A stretch of DNA of 64,000 nt from assembly GCA_028279885.1 (NCBI GenBank), contig JANQMX010000090.1:19752-83751 (forward strand), written 5' to 3'. Shown here one piece after another: positions 53,876-61,956 of this stretch. A program made the position numbers and the translations under genes. The notes below the pieces were generated by a model that made no database searches, was not told the DNA's origin, and worked only from the letters and a program-made list of their open reading frames with translations. Within the stretch, counting starts at the first letter, position 1; each line of letters opens with the position of its first letter. The stretch comes from Rhodovibrionaceae bacterium. Lineage in GTDB: Bacteria > Pseudomonadota > Alphaproteobacteria > Kiloniellales > DSM-21159.

Positions 53876-53908
53876 GTTACCTTGCCCGATAGAGCGACGC
53901 AAGGTAAC
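53876..53908. promoter_or_regulatory. Inverted repeat in the phaC / OmpA-lipoprotein divergent region
   Basis: GTTACCTTGC (53876-53885) and GCAAGGTAAC (53899-53908) are perfect 10-bp arms, 13 bp apart, roughly midway between the two divergent starts (53790 and 54006). Best read as an operator for a dimeric regulator; a hairpin in the 5' leader of either transcript is the alternative. Confidence 0.55.
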
Positions 53909-54005
53909 TAGGAGTCCTGCGCAGAGCGACTCTGGCGGCAAATCACCCCTTTTGCCGCCTTTGGCGCCTGCGAATGGAGCGCCGAACGGCTGAAGCTGGA
54001 GAGCC

Positions 54006-55109
54006 ATGTTGCGAGACCTATGGAGCCGGCCGAGCGGACGGCTTACCGGTTTGTCCCAACCGGCCCGTTGGGGTCGCCTTGGAGTCACGGCCACCGTCCT
54101 TTGCCTGGCCCTCGCCGGCTGCGAAACCCTCTTCCCGGATGAGCCGGAGCCCCAGCGCGTGGCCACGGCGACGACCGAGGGTCAAGAACCCAATCTGGGC
54201 GATGTTCCAAGCCAAGCCCCGGAAACCAGCAGCCTGGCGGCCCGCCAGGAGGCGCGGGAGGGTCTTTTGGCCGATCGCTCGCAAGCCCGCTACACCGACG
54301 AGACCCTGACCGGCGAAGGCCTGGTCGGCACGGCGCCGGGCCTGACCGACCCGAGCGCGCCGGCGGCCACGCAAGCGGCACCTAGTCCGCCGCCCTTTGC
54401 CTCCATCGACAGCCAGAGCGGCGCGCAGCCCGCGTCCCGGCAAAGCTATCAGCTTGGCGGCTCGCAGGCGGCCGCCCGAACCGCGGCGCCAGCCACCACC
54501 GCTGCGCCGGCAGCGGCGCCAAGCGTACCGCAAACGCAGGCCGCGTCACCGCCTCCGCAGCCGCGAGCCTTGCCGCAGGTGCAGCCCCAAAGCGCTCAAT
54601 CCCAGAGTGCTCAACCCCAGACGGCTCAATCCCAGAGTACTCAGCCGCCGCGCGCCGCGCCGGCTGTGCAGCAGCCAGCCCAGCAGCAAGCCGCCGCCAT
54701 TCCCAGCCCAGCGCTGCCGCCGCCTCCGAGCTTGCCGCCCTTGCCCCCGGGACCGCCTGTCCTGCTGGGCGTGATCTACTTCAATCACAACTCGACGGCA
54801 CTGTCCCAAAACGACCTCCAGGTATTGCGGCAGGTCGTGGCACTGCAGCAGCAGCAGGGCGGTATTCTACGCGTCGTCGGCCACGCTTCGCAGCGCACCG
54901 CTCAGCTTGATCCCAGTGCGCACGAGGCAACCAATCTGAGGCTTTCGGAGCGCCGCGCCGAATCGGTGGCCCGCGCGCTGCGGGGCTTCGGCGTGCGCTC
55001 CGATGCGGTGATCTCCGAAGGGCGCGGAGACAGCGAGCAGCTGTTTCACGAGTTCATGCCGACCGGCGAGGCGGGCAATCGGCGGGTGGAGATCTTCTTG
55101 CAGTCTTAG
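54006..55109 (+). CDS. OmpA-family outer-membrane lipoprotein
   Basis: 367 residues. Signal peptide with lipobox LALAGC at about residues 35-40, so the Cys is lipidated. A long low-complexity linker rich in Ala, Pro, Gln and Ser (about 100-245), with an in-frame 15-bp tandem repeat. The C-terminal OmpA domain binds peptidoglycan: GVIYFNHNSTALSQNDLQVL near 255, VVGHASQR near 292, NLRLSERRAESVARAL near 315 and GNRRVEIFL at the end. It would tether the outer membrane to the wall. Divergent from phaC. Confidence 0.85.
   Translation: MLRDLWSRPSGRLTGLSQPARWGRLGVTATVLCLALAGCETLFPDEPEPQRVATATTEGQEPNLGDVPSQAPETSSLAARQEAREGLLADRSQARYTDETLTGEGLVGTAPGLTDPSAPAATQAAPSPPPFASIDSQSGAQPASRQSYQLGGSQAAARTAAPATTAAPAAAPSVPQTQAASPPPQPRALPQVQPQSAQSQSAQPQTAQSQSTQPPRAAPAVQQPAQQQAAAIPSPALPPPPSLPPLPPGPPVLLGVIYFNHNSTALSQNDLQVLRQVVALQQQQGGILRVVGHASQRTAQLDPSAHEATNLRLSERRAESVARALRGFGVRSDAVISEGRGDSEQLFHEFMPTGEAGNRRVEIFLQS
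54591..54650 (+). repeat. 15-bp tandem repeat, nearly four units, inside the OmpA-family lipoprotein gene
   Basis: Units begin at 54591, 54606, 54621 and 54636 and read like AGYGCTCAATCCCAG with one to three changes. They encode five-residue units of the type S/T-A-Q-S/P-Q. Unit-number change would keep the frame and alter linker length. Confidence 0.75.
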
Positions 55110-55257
55110 CGCAAGACAGCGACCATAATTTTTGTGGGGTCGGAGAGACGCCCCATCGCGTTTTCAGGTGCGGGGTTTTCCAAGTCACAAGGGGTTCACA
55201 AGACAGTCGGATGGGTTACGTCAAGGCAGCCTCCTTTCGCGTGGGGAGCGGTCGGTC

Positions 55258-56550
55258 ATGAGCGCGGCCGTGCGTGTCGGTATTGCCGGTCTGGGAACGG
55301 TCGGGGCCGGCGTCCTCAGCCTCCTGCAACAGCATAGCGGTCTGATCGCCACCCGTTGCGGCCGAGAGGTCGTGCCGGTCGCGGTCAGCGCCCGGGACCG
55401 CGCGCGCGATCGAGGCGTGCCCCTGGACGGTTACCGCTGGTTCGACTCGGCGACGGACTTGGCCCAGGACAGCGAGGTCGACGTCGTCATCGAGCTGATC
55501 GGCGGGGAAGGCGGTGTCGCGAAGGCCGTCGTCGAGGCGGCCTTGGAAGCCGGCAAGCCGGTGGTCACGGCCAACAAGGCGCTGATCGCTCACCACGGCA
55601 CGGCGCTGGCCAGCCTGGCCGAAAGCCACGACGCGGTGCTGGCTTTCGAGGCGGCGGTGGCCGGCGGTATCCCGGCGCTCAAGACGCTGCGCGAAGGCCT
55701 GTCGGGCAATGCCATCGATCGCCTGCACGGCATCCTCAACGGCACCTGCAACTACATACTCAGTACCATGCGTGAGAGCGGCCGCGACTTCGACGAAGTG
55801 CTCGCCGAGGCGCAGGCGCTGGGCTATGCGGAGGCTGACCCCAGCTTCGACGTCGACGGCGTCGATGCCGCCCATAAGCTCGCCATCCTGACCTCCCTGG
55901 CCTTCGGCTGCGAGGTCGACTTCGGCGCGGTCTATGCGGAGGGAATCCGCAACATCACCGCCAGCGACATCGCCTATGCCGAAGAGCTCGGCTACCGCAT
56001 CAAGCTGCTCGGCATTGCCGAGCGCAGCGACGGGGGCGTCGAGCAGAGGGTCCATCCCTGCATGGTCTCGACCCGCTCGCCCTTGGCGCAGGTCGAGGGC
56101 GTCTTCAACGCCGTGCTGTTCCACGGCGATTTCGTCGACAGCATCATGATCGAAGGGCGCGGGGCGGGGGCAGGCCCGACCGCCTCCGCCGTCGTCGCCG
56201 ACCTGCTGGACATCGCCCGCGGCAATGCGGTGCCGGCCTTCGGCATGCCGCAGGCGCGGCTGAAGTCGCTGCCGACGCTGCCCATGGCGCAGCACGAGGG
56301 CTGCTATTACATCCGTCTTCAGGTCGTCGACCGGCCCGGTGTGATGGCCGATGTCACCGCTATCTTGCGCGACGAAGCCATTTCGCTGGAAGCGATGCTG
56401 CAGCGGGGACGGGCACCGGGCGAGCCTGTCGCGGTGGTTCTGACCACCCATGAGACGGTGGAGGAACGGATGCAGCGGGCGCTCGAACGCATCGCCGCGC
56501 TCGAGGCGAGCCTCGAACCGCCGCGGATCATTCGGATAGAGCCGATCTAG
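55258..56550 (+). CDS. hom: Homoserine dehydrogenase
   Basis: 430 residues from ATG 55258 (GGGGAG upstream); an in-frame start at 55132 adds sequence without similarity. NAD-binding VGIAGLGTVGAGVLSLL at the N-terminus, VVTANKALIAHHG near 100, GILNGTCNYILSTMRE near 160, EADPSFDVDGVDAAHKLAIL near 195 (substrate site and catalytic Lys), and a C-terminal ACT domain (VVDRPGVMADVTAILRDEAIS near 350) for threonine feedback. Makes homoserine for Thr and Met. First gene of hom-glpX-recJ. Confidence 0.93.
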   Translation: MSAAVRVGIAGLGTVGAGVLSLLQQHSGLIATRCGREVVPVAVSARDRARDRGVPLDGYRWFDSATDLAQDSEVDVVIELIGGEGGVAKAVVEAALEAGKPVVTANKALIAHHGTALASLAESHDAVLAFEAAVAGGIPALKTLREGLSGNAIDRLHGILNGTCNYILSTMRESGRDFDEVLAEAQALGYAEADPSFDVDGVDAAHKLAILTSLAFGCEVDFGAVYAEGIRNITASDIAYAEELGYRIKLLGIAERSDGGVEQRVHPCMVSTRSPLAQVEGVFNAVLFHGDFVDSIMIEGRGAGAGPTASAVVADLLDIARGNAVPAFGMPQARLKSLPTLPMAQHEGCYYIRLQVVDRPGVMADVTAILRDEAISLEAMLQRGRAPGEPVAVVLTTHETVEERMQRALERIAALEASLEPPRIIRIEPI

Positions 56551-56633
56551 GGACCGGATGGTATGGATTGAGGGCACTGGCACGGCCGGTCCAACGTAGG
56601 GAACGACAAGGCAAGACAAGGGAGGAACTGGGA

Positions 56634-57611
56634 GTGGCGGAGAGCTTTAGCGTGGATCGGAACTTGGCCCTGGATGCGGTGCGGGTCACCGAGGCGGCCG
56701 CCCTGTCAGCTTCCCGCCTGATGGGACGCGGTGACGAGAAGGCCGCCGACGAGGCCGCGGTCGATGCCATGCGGCGGGCGCTCAACTACCTGCCGATCGA
56801 CGGGACGGTGGTGATCGGTGAAGGTGAGCGGGACGAAGCCCCGATGCTCTACATCGGTGAGAAGGTCGGCACCGGCGGCCCGAAGATCGACATTGCGCTC
56901 GACCCCCTCGAAGGCACGACGATCACCGCAAAGGGCGGGCAGAATGCCCTGGCCGTGGTTGCCATGGCTGAGGACGGCGGCTTCCTCTTCGCGCCCGACG
57001 TCTACATGGAGAAGATCGCCGTCGGCGGCGGCTTGCCGGACGGCATCGTCGATCTCGATGCCGAGCCGGAGGAGAACCTGCGCAATCTGGCCAAGGCGAA
57101 GGACGAGGAGATCGACGACCTGGTGGTCTGCATTCTCGACAGGCCGCGCCACGCCGAGCTGATTGCCAAGGTGCGCGACAGCGGCGCGCGCATCATGCTG
57201 ATCGGCGACGGTGATGTTTCCGGCGTGATCGCCACCAGTCAGCCGACCAGCGGCGTCGACATCTACATGGGCAGCGGCGGCGCGCCGGAGGGTGTGTTGG
57301 CGGCGGCGGCGCTGCGCTGCATCGGCGGACAGTTCCAGGGACGCTTGCTGTTTCGCAACGACGACGAGCGGGAGCGCGCGCACCGCTGCGGCATCGAAGA
57401 CCTGAACCGCAAGTATGGCCTGACCGAGCTGGCGCGCGGCAACGTGATGTTCGCCGCCACCGGCGTCACCGACGGCACCATGCTGCGCGGGGTGCGTCGC
57501 TTCGGTTCCGGCGCCACAACGCAATCAATGGTCATGCGCTCCAAGACCGGCACGGTGCGGATCATCGAGGCTCGGCACAACTTCCGCCGCAAGGACTGGG
57601 TGGAAAGCTAG
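56634..57611 (+). CDS. glpX: Class II fructose-1,6-bisphosphatase GlpX
   Basis: 325 residues from GTG 56634, with GGAGGAACTGGGAG upstream. GRGDEKAADEAAVDAMR near residue 31, VIGEGERDEAPML near 60, IALDPLEGTTITAKG near 85 (metal and phosphate site) and GSGGAPEGVLAAAAL near 215 are GlpX signatures. Hydrolyses fructose 1,6-bisphosphate, sometimes also sedoheptulose bisphosphate, in gluconeogenesis. 83 bp after hom. Confidence 0.93.
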   Translation: MAESFSVDRNLALDAVRVTEAAALSASRLMGRGDEKAADEAAVDAMRRALNYLPIDGTVVIGEGERDEAPMLYIGEKVGTGGPKIDIALDPLEGTTITAKGGQNALAVVAMAEDGGFLFAPDVYMEKIAVGGGLPDGIVDLDAEPEENLRNLAKAKDEEIDDLVVCILDRPRHAELIAKVRDSGARIMLIGDGDVSGVIATSQPTSGVDIYMGSGGAPEGVLAAAALRCIGGQFQGRLLFRNDDERERAHRCGIEDLNRKYGLTELARGNVMFAATGVTDGTMLRGVRRFGSGATTQSMVMRSKTGTVRIIEARHNFRRKDWVES

Positions 57612-57622
57612 AGGAGCCAGAC

Positions 57623-59416
57623 TTGGCTGAGGCCGAGACGGACACCCTCCTAGGCGTCGAGCGTTCGGCGCGCGGCAAGCGCTGGCTGCTTCGCGAAGCC
57701 GACGAACGCGCCGTTCTCAACCTGATGCAGCAACACGGCCTGTCGGAGCCCGTGGCGCGCGCCTTGACGGTGCGCGGTGTGAGCAGCGAGGCCGTGCCGG
57801 GCTTCCTCGAGCCGCGCTTGCGCGAGCAGCTCCCCGACCCGAGCAGCCTCACCGACATGGATGGGGCGGTGGCGCGGGTCGTAGGGGCCATCGAAGCCGG
57901 CGAGCGTATTGCCATCTTCGGCGACTATGACGTGGACGGCGCCACCTCAGCCGCCTTGCTGCTGCGTTTCCTGGAGGCGCTTGGCGTGTCGGCCCGGCTC
58001 TATGTGCCTGATCGGCAGAGGGAAGGCTACGGCCCCAATGCGGAAGCGCTGAAGCTGCTGCGCGGGGAGGGGGCCAACCTGGTCATCACCGTCGACTGCG
58101 GCGTTTCGGCCCACGAGGCACTGGAGGAAGCCCAGTCGGTCGGCCTCGACAGCATCGTCCTTGACCACCACGCGGCCGAAGCCCGCCTGCCGCCGGCGGT
58201 CGCGGTGGTCAATCCCAACCGCTGGGACGATGAGAGCGGCCTGGGCCAGCTCGCCGCCGTCGGTGTCACCTATCTCTTTCTGGTGGCGCTCAATCGCGCG
58301 CTGCGCAAGGCCGGCTGGTACGAGAGCCAAGGCCGTGCCGCCCCCGACCTGCTGGGCCTGCTCGACCTGGTGGCGCTGGGCACGGTCTGCGACGTGGTGC
58401 CTCTGACCGGCCTCAACCGGGCCTTCGTCGCGCAGGGCCTCAAGGTGCTGGCCGGACGGCGCAACGAGGGCCTGCGCGCGCTGTGCGACGTTGCCGGCGT
58501 GGCCGAGCGCCCCGGCGGCTACCATCTCGGCTTTCTGCTCGGTCCGCGGGTGAATGCCGGCGGGCGCATTGGCGAGTCCCATCTTGGCGCGGAGCTGTTG
58601 AGCGCGGCCGATCCCGCCCGCTGCCGGGCCCTGGCTGAGCGGCTCGACGGCTACAACCAAGAGCGCCGGGCGATCGAGGCCGAGGTGCTGGAAGCGGCCG
58701 ATGCGGCGTACCAGGAATCCGGCGCGCCGCGCGATCTGATCTTCGTCGCCGGGCAGGGCTGGCATCCCGGCGTGATCGGCATCGTCGCCGGCCGCTTGAA
58801 GGAGCGCTATGACCTGCCGGCCATCGTAGTGACGCAGGATGCCGATGGTCTGGGCAAAGGGTCCGGGCGTTCGGTGCCCGGGGTCGATCTCGGTGCGGCG
58901 GTGATTGCCGCCCGCCAGGCTGGCCTGTTGGTCAACGGCGGTGGCCACGCCATGGCGGCGGGCCTGACCGTGGCGGACGACAAGCTTGCGGAGCTGGAGC
59001 AGGTCCTGCGCGCGCGAATCGGGGCCCGCTTGGCGGAGATCGCCTACCGTCCCGCGCTCTCCATCGATGCTTGCCTCAGTCTCGCGGCGGCGCAAGGCAA
59101 TCTCGTCCAGGCGCTCGAAAGCGTCGCGCCCTTCGGTGCCGGCAATCCGGAACCGCGCTTCGCCTTTGCCCAAGTAAAGACCTTTTCCGCCGACATCGTC
59201 GGGACGCAGCATGTCCGCGCCGTGTTCGGCGACGACTCGGGTGCCCGTCTGCGAGCGATTGCCTTCCGGGCCCTCGAGACGCCGCTCGGGGAACGGCTGT
59301 TGGCGCGCAGCGGTCGCCCGCTGCATGTCGCCGGGCGGCTGCGGGCCGATGCCTGGCGCGGCGGAGATGCCGTGCAGCTGCAGATCGACGATGTGGCGGA
59401 CTGCGGTCTCTCTTGA
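57623..59416 (+). CDS. recJ: Single-strand DNA exonuclease RecJ
   Basis: 597 residues. DHH-family motifs: IFGDYDVDGATSAALL near residue 96, VITVDCGVSAHEAL near 155, VLDHHAAEARLP near 178, VNAGGRIGESHLGAELL near 308 and the DHHA1 segment VNGGGHAMAAGLTV near 435; OB-fold at the end. Degrades single-stranded DNA 5' to 3' in recombination and mismatch repair. TTG start at 57623 with GAGGAG upstream, 11 bp after glpX. Confidence 0.93.
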   Translation: MAEAETDTLLGVERSARGKRWLLREADERAVLNLMQQHGLSEPVARALTVRGVSSEAVPGFLEPRLREQLPDPSSLTDMDGAVARVVGAIEAGERIAIFGDYDVDGATSAALLLRFLEALGVSARLYVPDRQREGYGPNAEALKLLRGEGANLVITVDCGVSAHEALEEAQSVGLDSIVLDHHAAEARLPPAVAVVNPNRWDDESGLGQLAAVGVTYLFLVALNRALRKAGWYESQGRAAPDLLGLLDLVALGTVCDVVPLTGLNRAFVAQGLKVLAGRRNEGLRALCDVAGVAERPGGYHLGFLLGPRVNAGGRIGESHLGAELLSAADPARCRALAERLDGYNQERRAIEAEVLEAADAAYQESGAPRDLIFVAGQGWHPGVIGIVAGRLKERYDLPAIVVTQDADGLGKGSGRSVPGVDLGAAVIAARQAGLLVNGGGHAMAAGLTVADDKLAELEQVLRARIGARLAEIAYRPALSIDACLSLAAAQGNLVQALESVAPFGAGNPEPRFAFAQVKTFSADIVGTQHVRAVFGDDSGARLRAIAFRALETPLGERLLARSGRPLHVAGRLRADAWRGGDAVQLQIDDVADCGLS

Positions 59417-59527
59417 GGTGGCCCAGCCTGGAGACGGGGACTGGACACGGGGAATTGATTCGCCTTTCTGTTTGCCGGACGAAGGCTAGTTCTGATCAAA
59501 TAACGCAGATCGTGAGGGCCAGAGCAG

Positions 59528-60289
59528 GTGCTGAGAACGCTGTCGAGGTGGAGAAGGTTGGAGGCACTGGCCCTTGTGGCTTTGGCGGCGGTGGGCTTAT
59601 GGGGCGCCGCGTCGGCCCGGGCACAGACGCCCGTGGCGTTGGAGCTGGTGCTGGCCGTGGACTCTTCCTCCAGCGTCACCTCCTGGGAGTTCGACCTGCA
59701 GATGCAGGGCTTGGCCCAGGCCTTCCGCGACCCTGGCGTGCAGGGCGCCATCGTGGCGGCGGGCGACTTTGGCGTGGCGGTCAGCCTGGTGCAGTGGTCG
59801 GGCAGCACGCGGCAGGTCTTGGCGACTGAATGGCACCTGGTGCGGGAGCCGGCGGATGCCGACGCCTTCGCCGATCTGCTCGATGAGACGCCGCGTTTTA
59901 TCAGCGGCGGCAGCACCGCCATCGGCAGCGCCATCGAGTTCAGCGTCAACTTGATAGAATTCAATGAATTCGATGGCTTCCGGAAAGTTATTGATATTTC
60001 AGGTGATGGGCGAACCAACCAAGGCTTGCGCACCACGGCGATGCGGGATGCCGCCGTTGCGGCGGGGATCACCGTCAACGGCCTGACGATCCTGAACGAG
60101 GATCCGAGCGTCGATCACTACTACCTGCGCAACGTGATCGGCGGCACCGGCGCCTTCATCATGACCGCGACGGACTTCCGCGACTTCGCCCGGGCCATCC
60201 GGCTCAAGCTGATTCGGGAGATCGCTGGCCCGCCTGTCGCCGCCCTGCCGCAGTCGGAGGACTATGCGGCCGGGCACGGCATCCGCTAG
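59528..60289 (+). CDS. DUF1194 secreted von Willebrand-A-like protein (paralog 2)
   Basis: 253 residues from GTG 59528. Signal peptide to about residue 33 (GAASARAQ). LELVLAVDSSSSVTSWEFDLQ carries the MIDAS DxSxS, VSLVQWSGSTRQV, FISGGSTAIGSAIEFS, VIDISGDGRTNQG, and IGGTGAFIMTATDFRDFARAIRLKL: the same order as paralog 1 at 35686-36573 but shorter at both ends. About 60 bases around 59945-60005 are clearly more AT-rich than the rest of the gene. Function unknown. Confidence 0.85.
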   Translation: MLRTLSRWRRLEALALVALAAVGLWGAASARAQTPVALELVLAVDSSSSVTSWEFDLQMQGLAQAFRDPGVQGAIVAAGDFGVAVSLVQWSGSTRQVLATEWHLVREPADADAFADLLDETPRFISGGSTAIGSAIEFSVNLIEFNEFDGFRKVIDISGDGRTNQGLRTTAMRDAAVAAGITVNGLTILNEDPSVDHYYLRNVIGGTGAFIMTATDFRDFARAIRLKLIREIAGPPVAALPQSEDYAAGHGIR

Positions 60290-60365
60290 AGAGTGCTTAA
60301 GAGGAGAGACGAGGGCAGGATCCCCTTGTCATTCCGGTTGGAATCCATTAGCTCCCATCCACGCC

Positions 60366-60441
60366 GTCCCTATCGTCTAGAGGCCTAGGACATCAGCCTT
60401 TCACGCTGAAGACACGGGTTCGACTCCCGTTGGGGACGCCA
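60366..60441 (+). tRNA. tRNA-Glu (anticodon TTC)
   Basis: 76 nt including an encoded CCA. Acceptor GTCCCTA (60366-60372) pairs with TGGGGAC (60431-60437); anticodon stem TCAGC/GCTGA holds loop CTTTCAC, anticodon TTC. T-arm contains GGTTCGACTCC. No integrase or attachment repeat was found beside it. Confidence 0.95.
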
Positions 60442-60532
60442 TTCACCAAGAGCAAAAGATGCACTGGCCTTCAGACTCGGCGATGAGGGCGGGCAGGCTG
60501 TGGCAGCGCCGCAGAATCAATGGAAGCGTGGC

Positions 60533-60871
60533 TCACTCGGCAGTCAGGGGTGATCGACCATAGAGCCGTTCATAGGCGGCCGCCTGATTCTCCAAGCAGT
60601 ACTGCAATAGCGCCCAGTCCGTCCCTTGCTCGCCACTGTGCCGCTGCTCGCATCGCTGATGTATCTCCCAGATCGGGGCGTTCTCGCTCGCGCGATCGAT
60701 TAGGTCGTCGATGCTCTGCATGGCCTGAGTCTGGTTCCCCAAGCAGTACTCGATCAGCTCATAGTCGCCAGGGTGCTGTCTCTCGCACCATGGCAAGATG
60801 TCGTCACTTGCCGACGCATTCACGGAGAAGCCACTTAGAACAAGAGCCATAAGCATCGCGCGTGCCACCAC
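60533..60871 (-). CDS. Small secreted protein with a duplicated Cys motif, unknown function
   Basis: 112 residues. Signal peptide to about residue 22 (SVNASASDD). The mature part is two related halves: WCERQH ... EYCLGNQTQAM and RCEQRH ... QYCLENQAAAY. Each has a Cys, a charged run with His, then YCL-x-NQ, so four cysteines that could form two disulfides. I do not recognise a named family. Alone on the minus strand between tRNA-Glu and the ctrA terminator. Confidence 0.65.
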   Translation of the reverse strand: MVARAMLMALVLSGFSVNASASDDILPWCERQHPGDYELIEYCLGNQTQAMQSIDDLIDRASENAPIWEIHQRCEQRHSGEQGTDWALLQYCLENQAAAYERLYGRSPLTAE

Positions 60872-61000
60872 AACACCCTCCCCTATAGTTTAACTTTCAG
60901 CCCTTTCCCAACTTGAACGAAGCTCTTGTCGAGGTCAAAGGAGACGACGTTCCATAGCAGGGGCTTCCAACCGGCCGTTTCGAGGGGCGCCGGGCAGTGC

Positions 61001-61030
61001 AAAGAAAAAGGCGCCGCAAAGCGCGGCGCC
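61001..61030 (-). terminator. Rho-independent terminator of ctrA
   Basis: On the minus strand, GGCGCCGC and GCGGCGCC (61010-61017 and 61023-61030) form an 8-bp GC stem with a five-base loop, followed by a T-rich run (complement of 61001-61009). 33 bp after the ctrA stop. Confidence 0.85.
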
Positions 61031-61063
61031 TTCGGAGGCTGGCCTTAAACGGGAGGAACGTAC

Positions 61064-61780
61064 TCAGCCGGCTGCCGCCGTCATCGGCATGTCTTGGGTT
61101 TCCTCGACCGGGTCGCGCAGCACATAGCCGCGGCCCCAGACGGTCTCGATGTAGCTCTGGCCGCCGGTGGCGGACGCAAGCTTCTTGCGCAGCTTGCAGA
61201 CGAAGACGTCGATGATCTTCAGCTCGGGCTCGTCGATGCCGCCGTAGAGATGGTTGAGGAACATCTCCTTCGTCAGGGTCGTGCCCTTGCGCAGGGACAG
61301 CAGCTCAAGGATGCCGTATTCCTTGCCGGTCAGGTGAATGGGCTGGGAGTCCACCTCGACCGTGCGGGCGTCGAGATTGACCGTCAGCTTGCCGGTGCGA
61401 ATGACCGAGTCCGAATGGCCCTTGGAGCGGCGCACGATGGCCTGGATACGGGCGATCAGCTCGCGCTTGTCGAAGGGCTTGGTCAGGTAGTCGTCGGCGC
61501 CGAAACCGAGGCCTTTGATCTTTTCATCCAGGCCGGTGAGGCCGGAGAGAATGAGGATAGGGGTCTTGACCCGGGCGGCGCGCAGCCGGCGCAGCACCTC
61601 GTAGCCGTCGATGTCCGGCAACATCAGGTCGAGAACGATAATGTCGTAGTCGTAGAGCTTGCCGATCTCGAGGCCGTCTTCACCCATGTCGGTGGTGTCG
61701 CAGATATAGCTCTCAGACCGCAGCATCATCTCGATGCTTTGCGCTGTGGCGGCATCGTCTTCAACAAGCAGAACGCGCAT
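61064..61780 (-). CDS. ctrA: Cell-cycle response regulator CtrA
   Basis: 238 residues. Receiver domain with [18 protein letters not shown] at the start, [20 protein letters not shown] near residue 51 (phospho-Asp) and [15 protein letters not shown] near 95. C-terminal OmpR-type winged helix with [32 protein letters not shown] and [12 protein letters not shown]. The tail after VLRDPVEE is short and Ala/Met-rich. Master regulator of division, motility and surface structures in alphaproteobacteria; binds TTAA-N7-TTAA. Candidate boxes lie in its own promoter and at 17139 and 28204. Confidence 0.95.
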   Translation of the reverse strand: MRVLLVEDDAATAQSIEMMLRSESYICDTTDMGEDGLEIGKLYDYDIIVLDLMLPDIDGYEVLRRLRAARVKTPILILSGLTGLDEKIKGLGFGADDYLTKPFDKRELIARIQAIVRRSKGHSDSVIRTGKLTVNLDARTVEVDSQPIHLTGKEYGILELLSLRKGTTLTKEMFLNHLYGGIDEPELKIIDVFVCKLRKKLASATGGQSYIETVWGRGYVLRDPVEETQDMPMTAAAG

Positions 61781-61841
61781 GGCGGAGTCCCCTGGCCAGA
61801 AGTTTGTTTGTCTCGCTATTAACCATTTTCGTGCTCAGACA

Positions 61842-61856
61842 TTAAGAAAGGCTTAC
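61842..61856. promoter_or_regulatory. Near-consensus CtrA box between ctrA and fliI
   Basis: TTAAGAAAGGCTTAC: TTAA, seven bases, TTAC. Located 62 bp from the ctrA start and 101 bp from the fliI start. Further TTAA half-sites occur at 61819 and 61882. Fits autoregulation of ctrA and control of fliI-fliJ. Confidence 0.5.
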
Positions 61857-61956
61857 CGGATGCCCGCGCCGGGGCAAGTTTTACCGTCAATTAAAGTGAT
61901 CGCGAGAGACTGGCGGTCAACGTAGGCATGCGTCTTGGCGGTCACGAGGAAGGTTT

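Noticed and set aside
60290..60532. tRNA-Glu as an integration site
   Set aside because: No integrase, no duplicated tRNA 3' end and no composition change were found around it.
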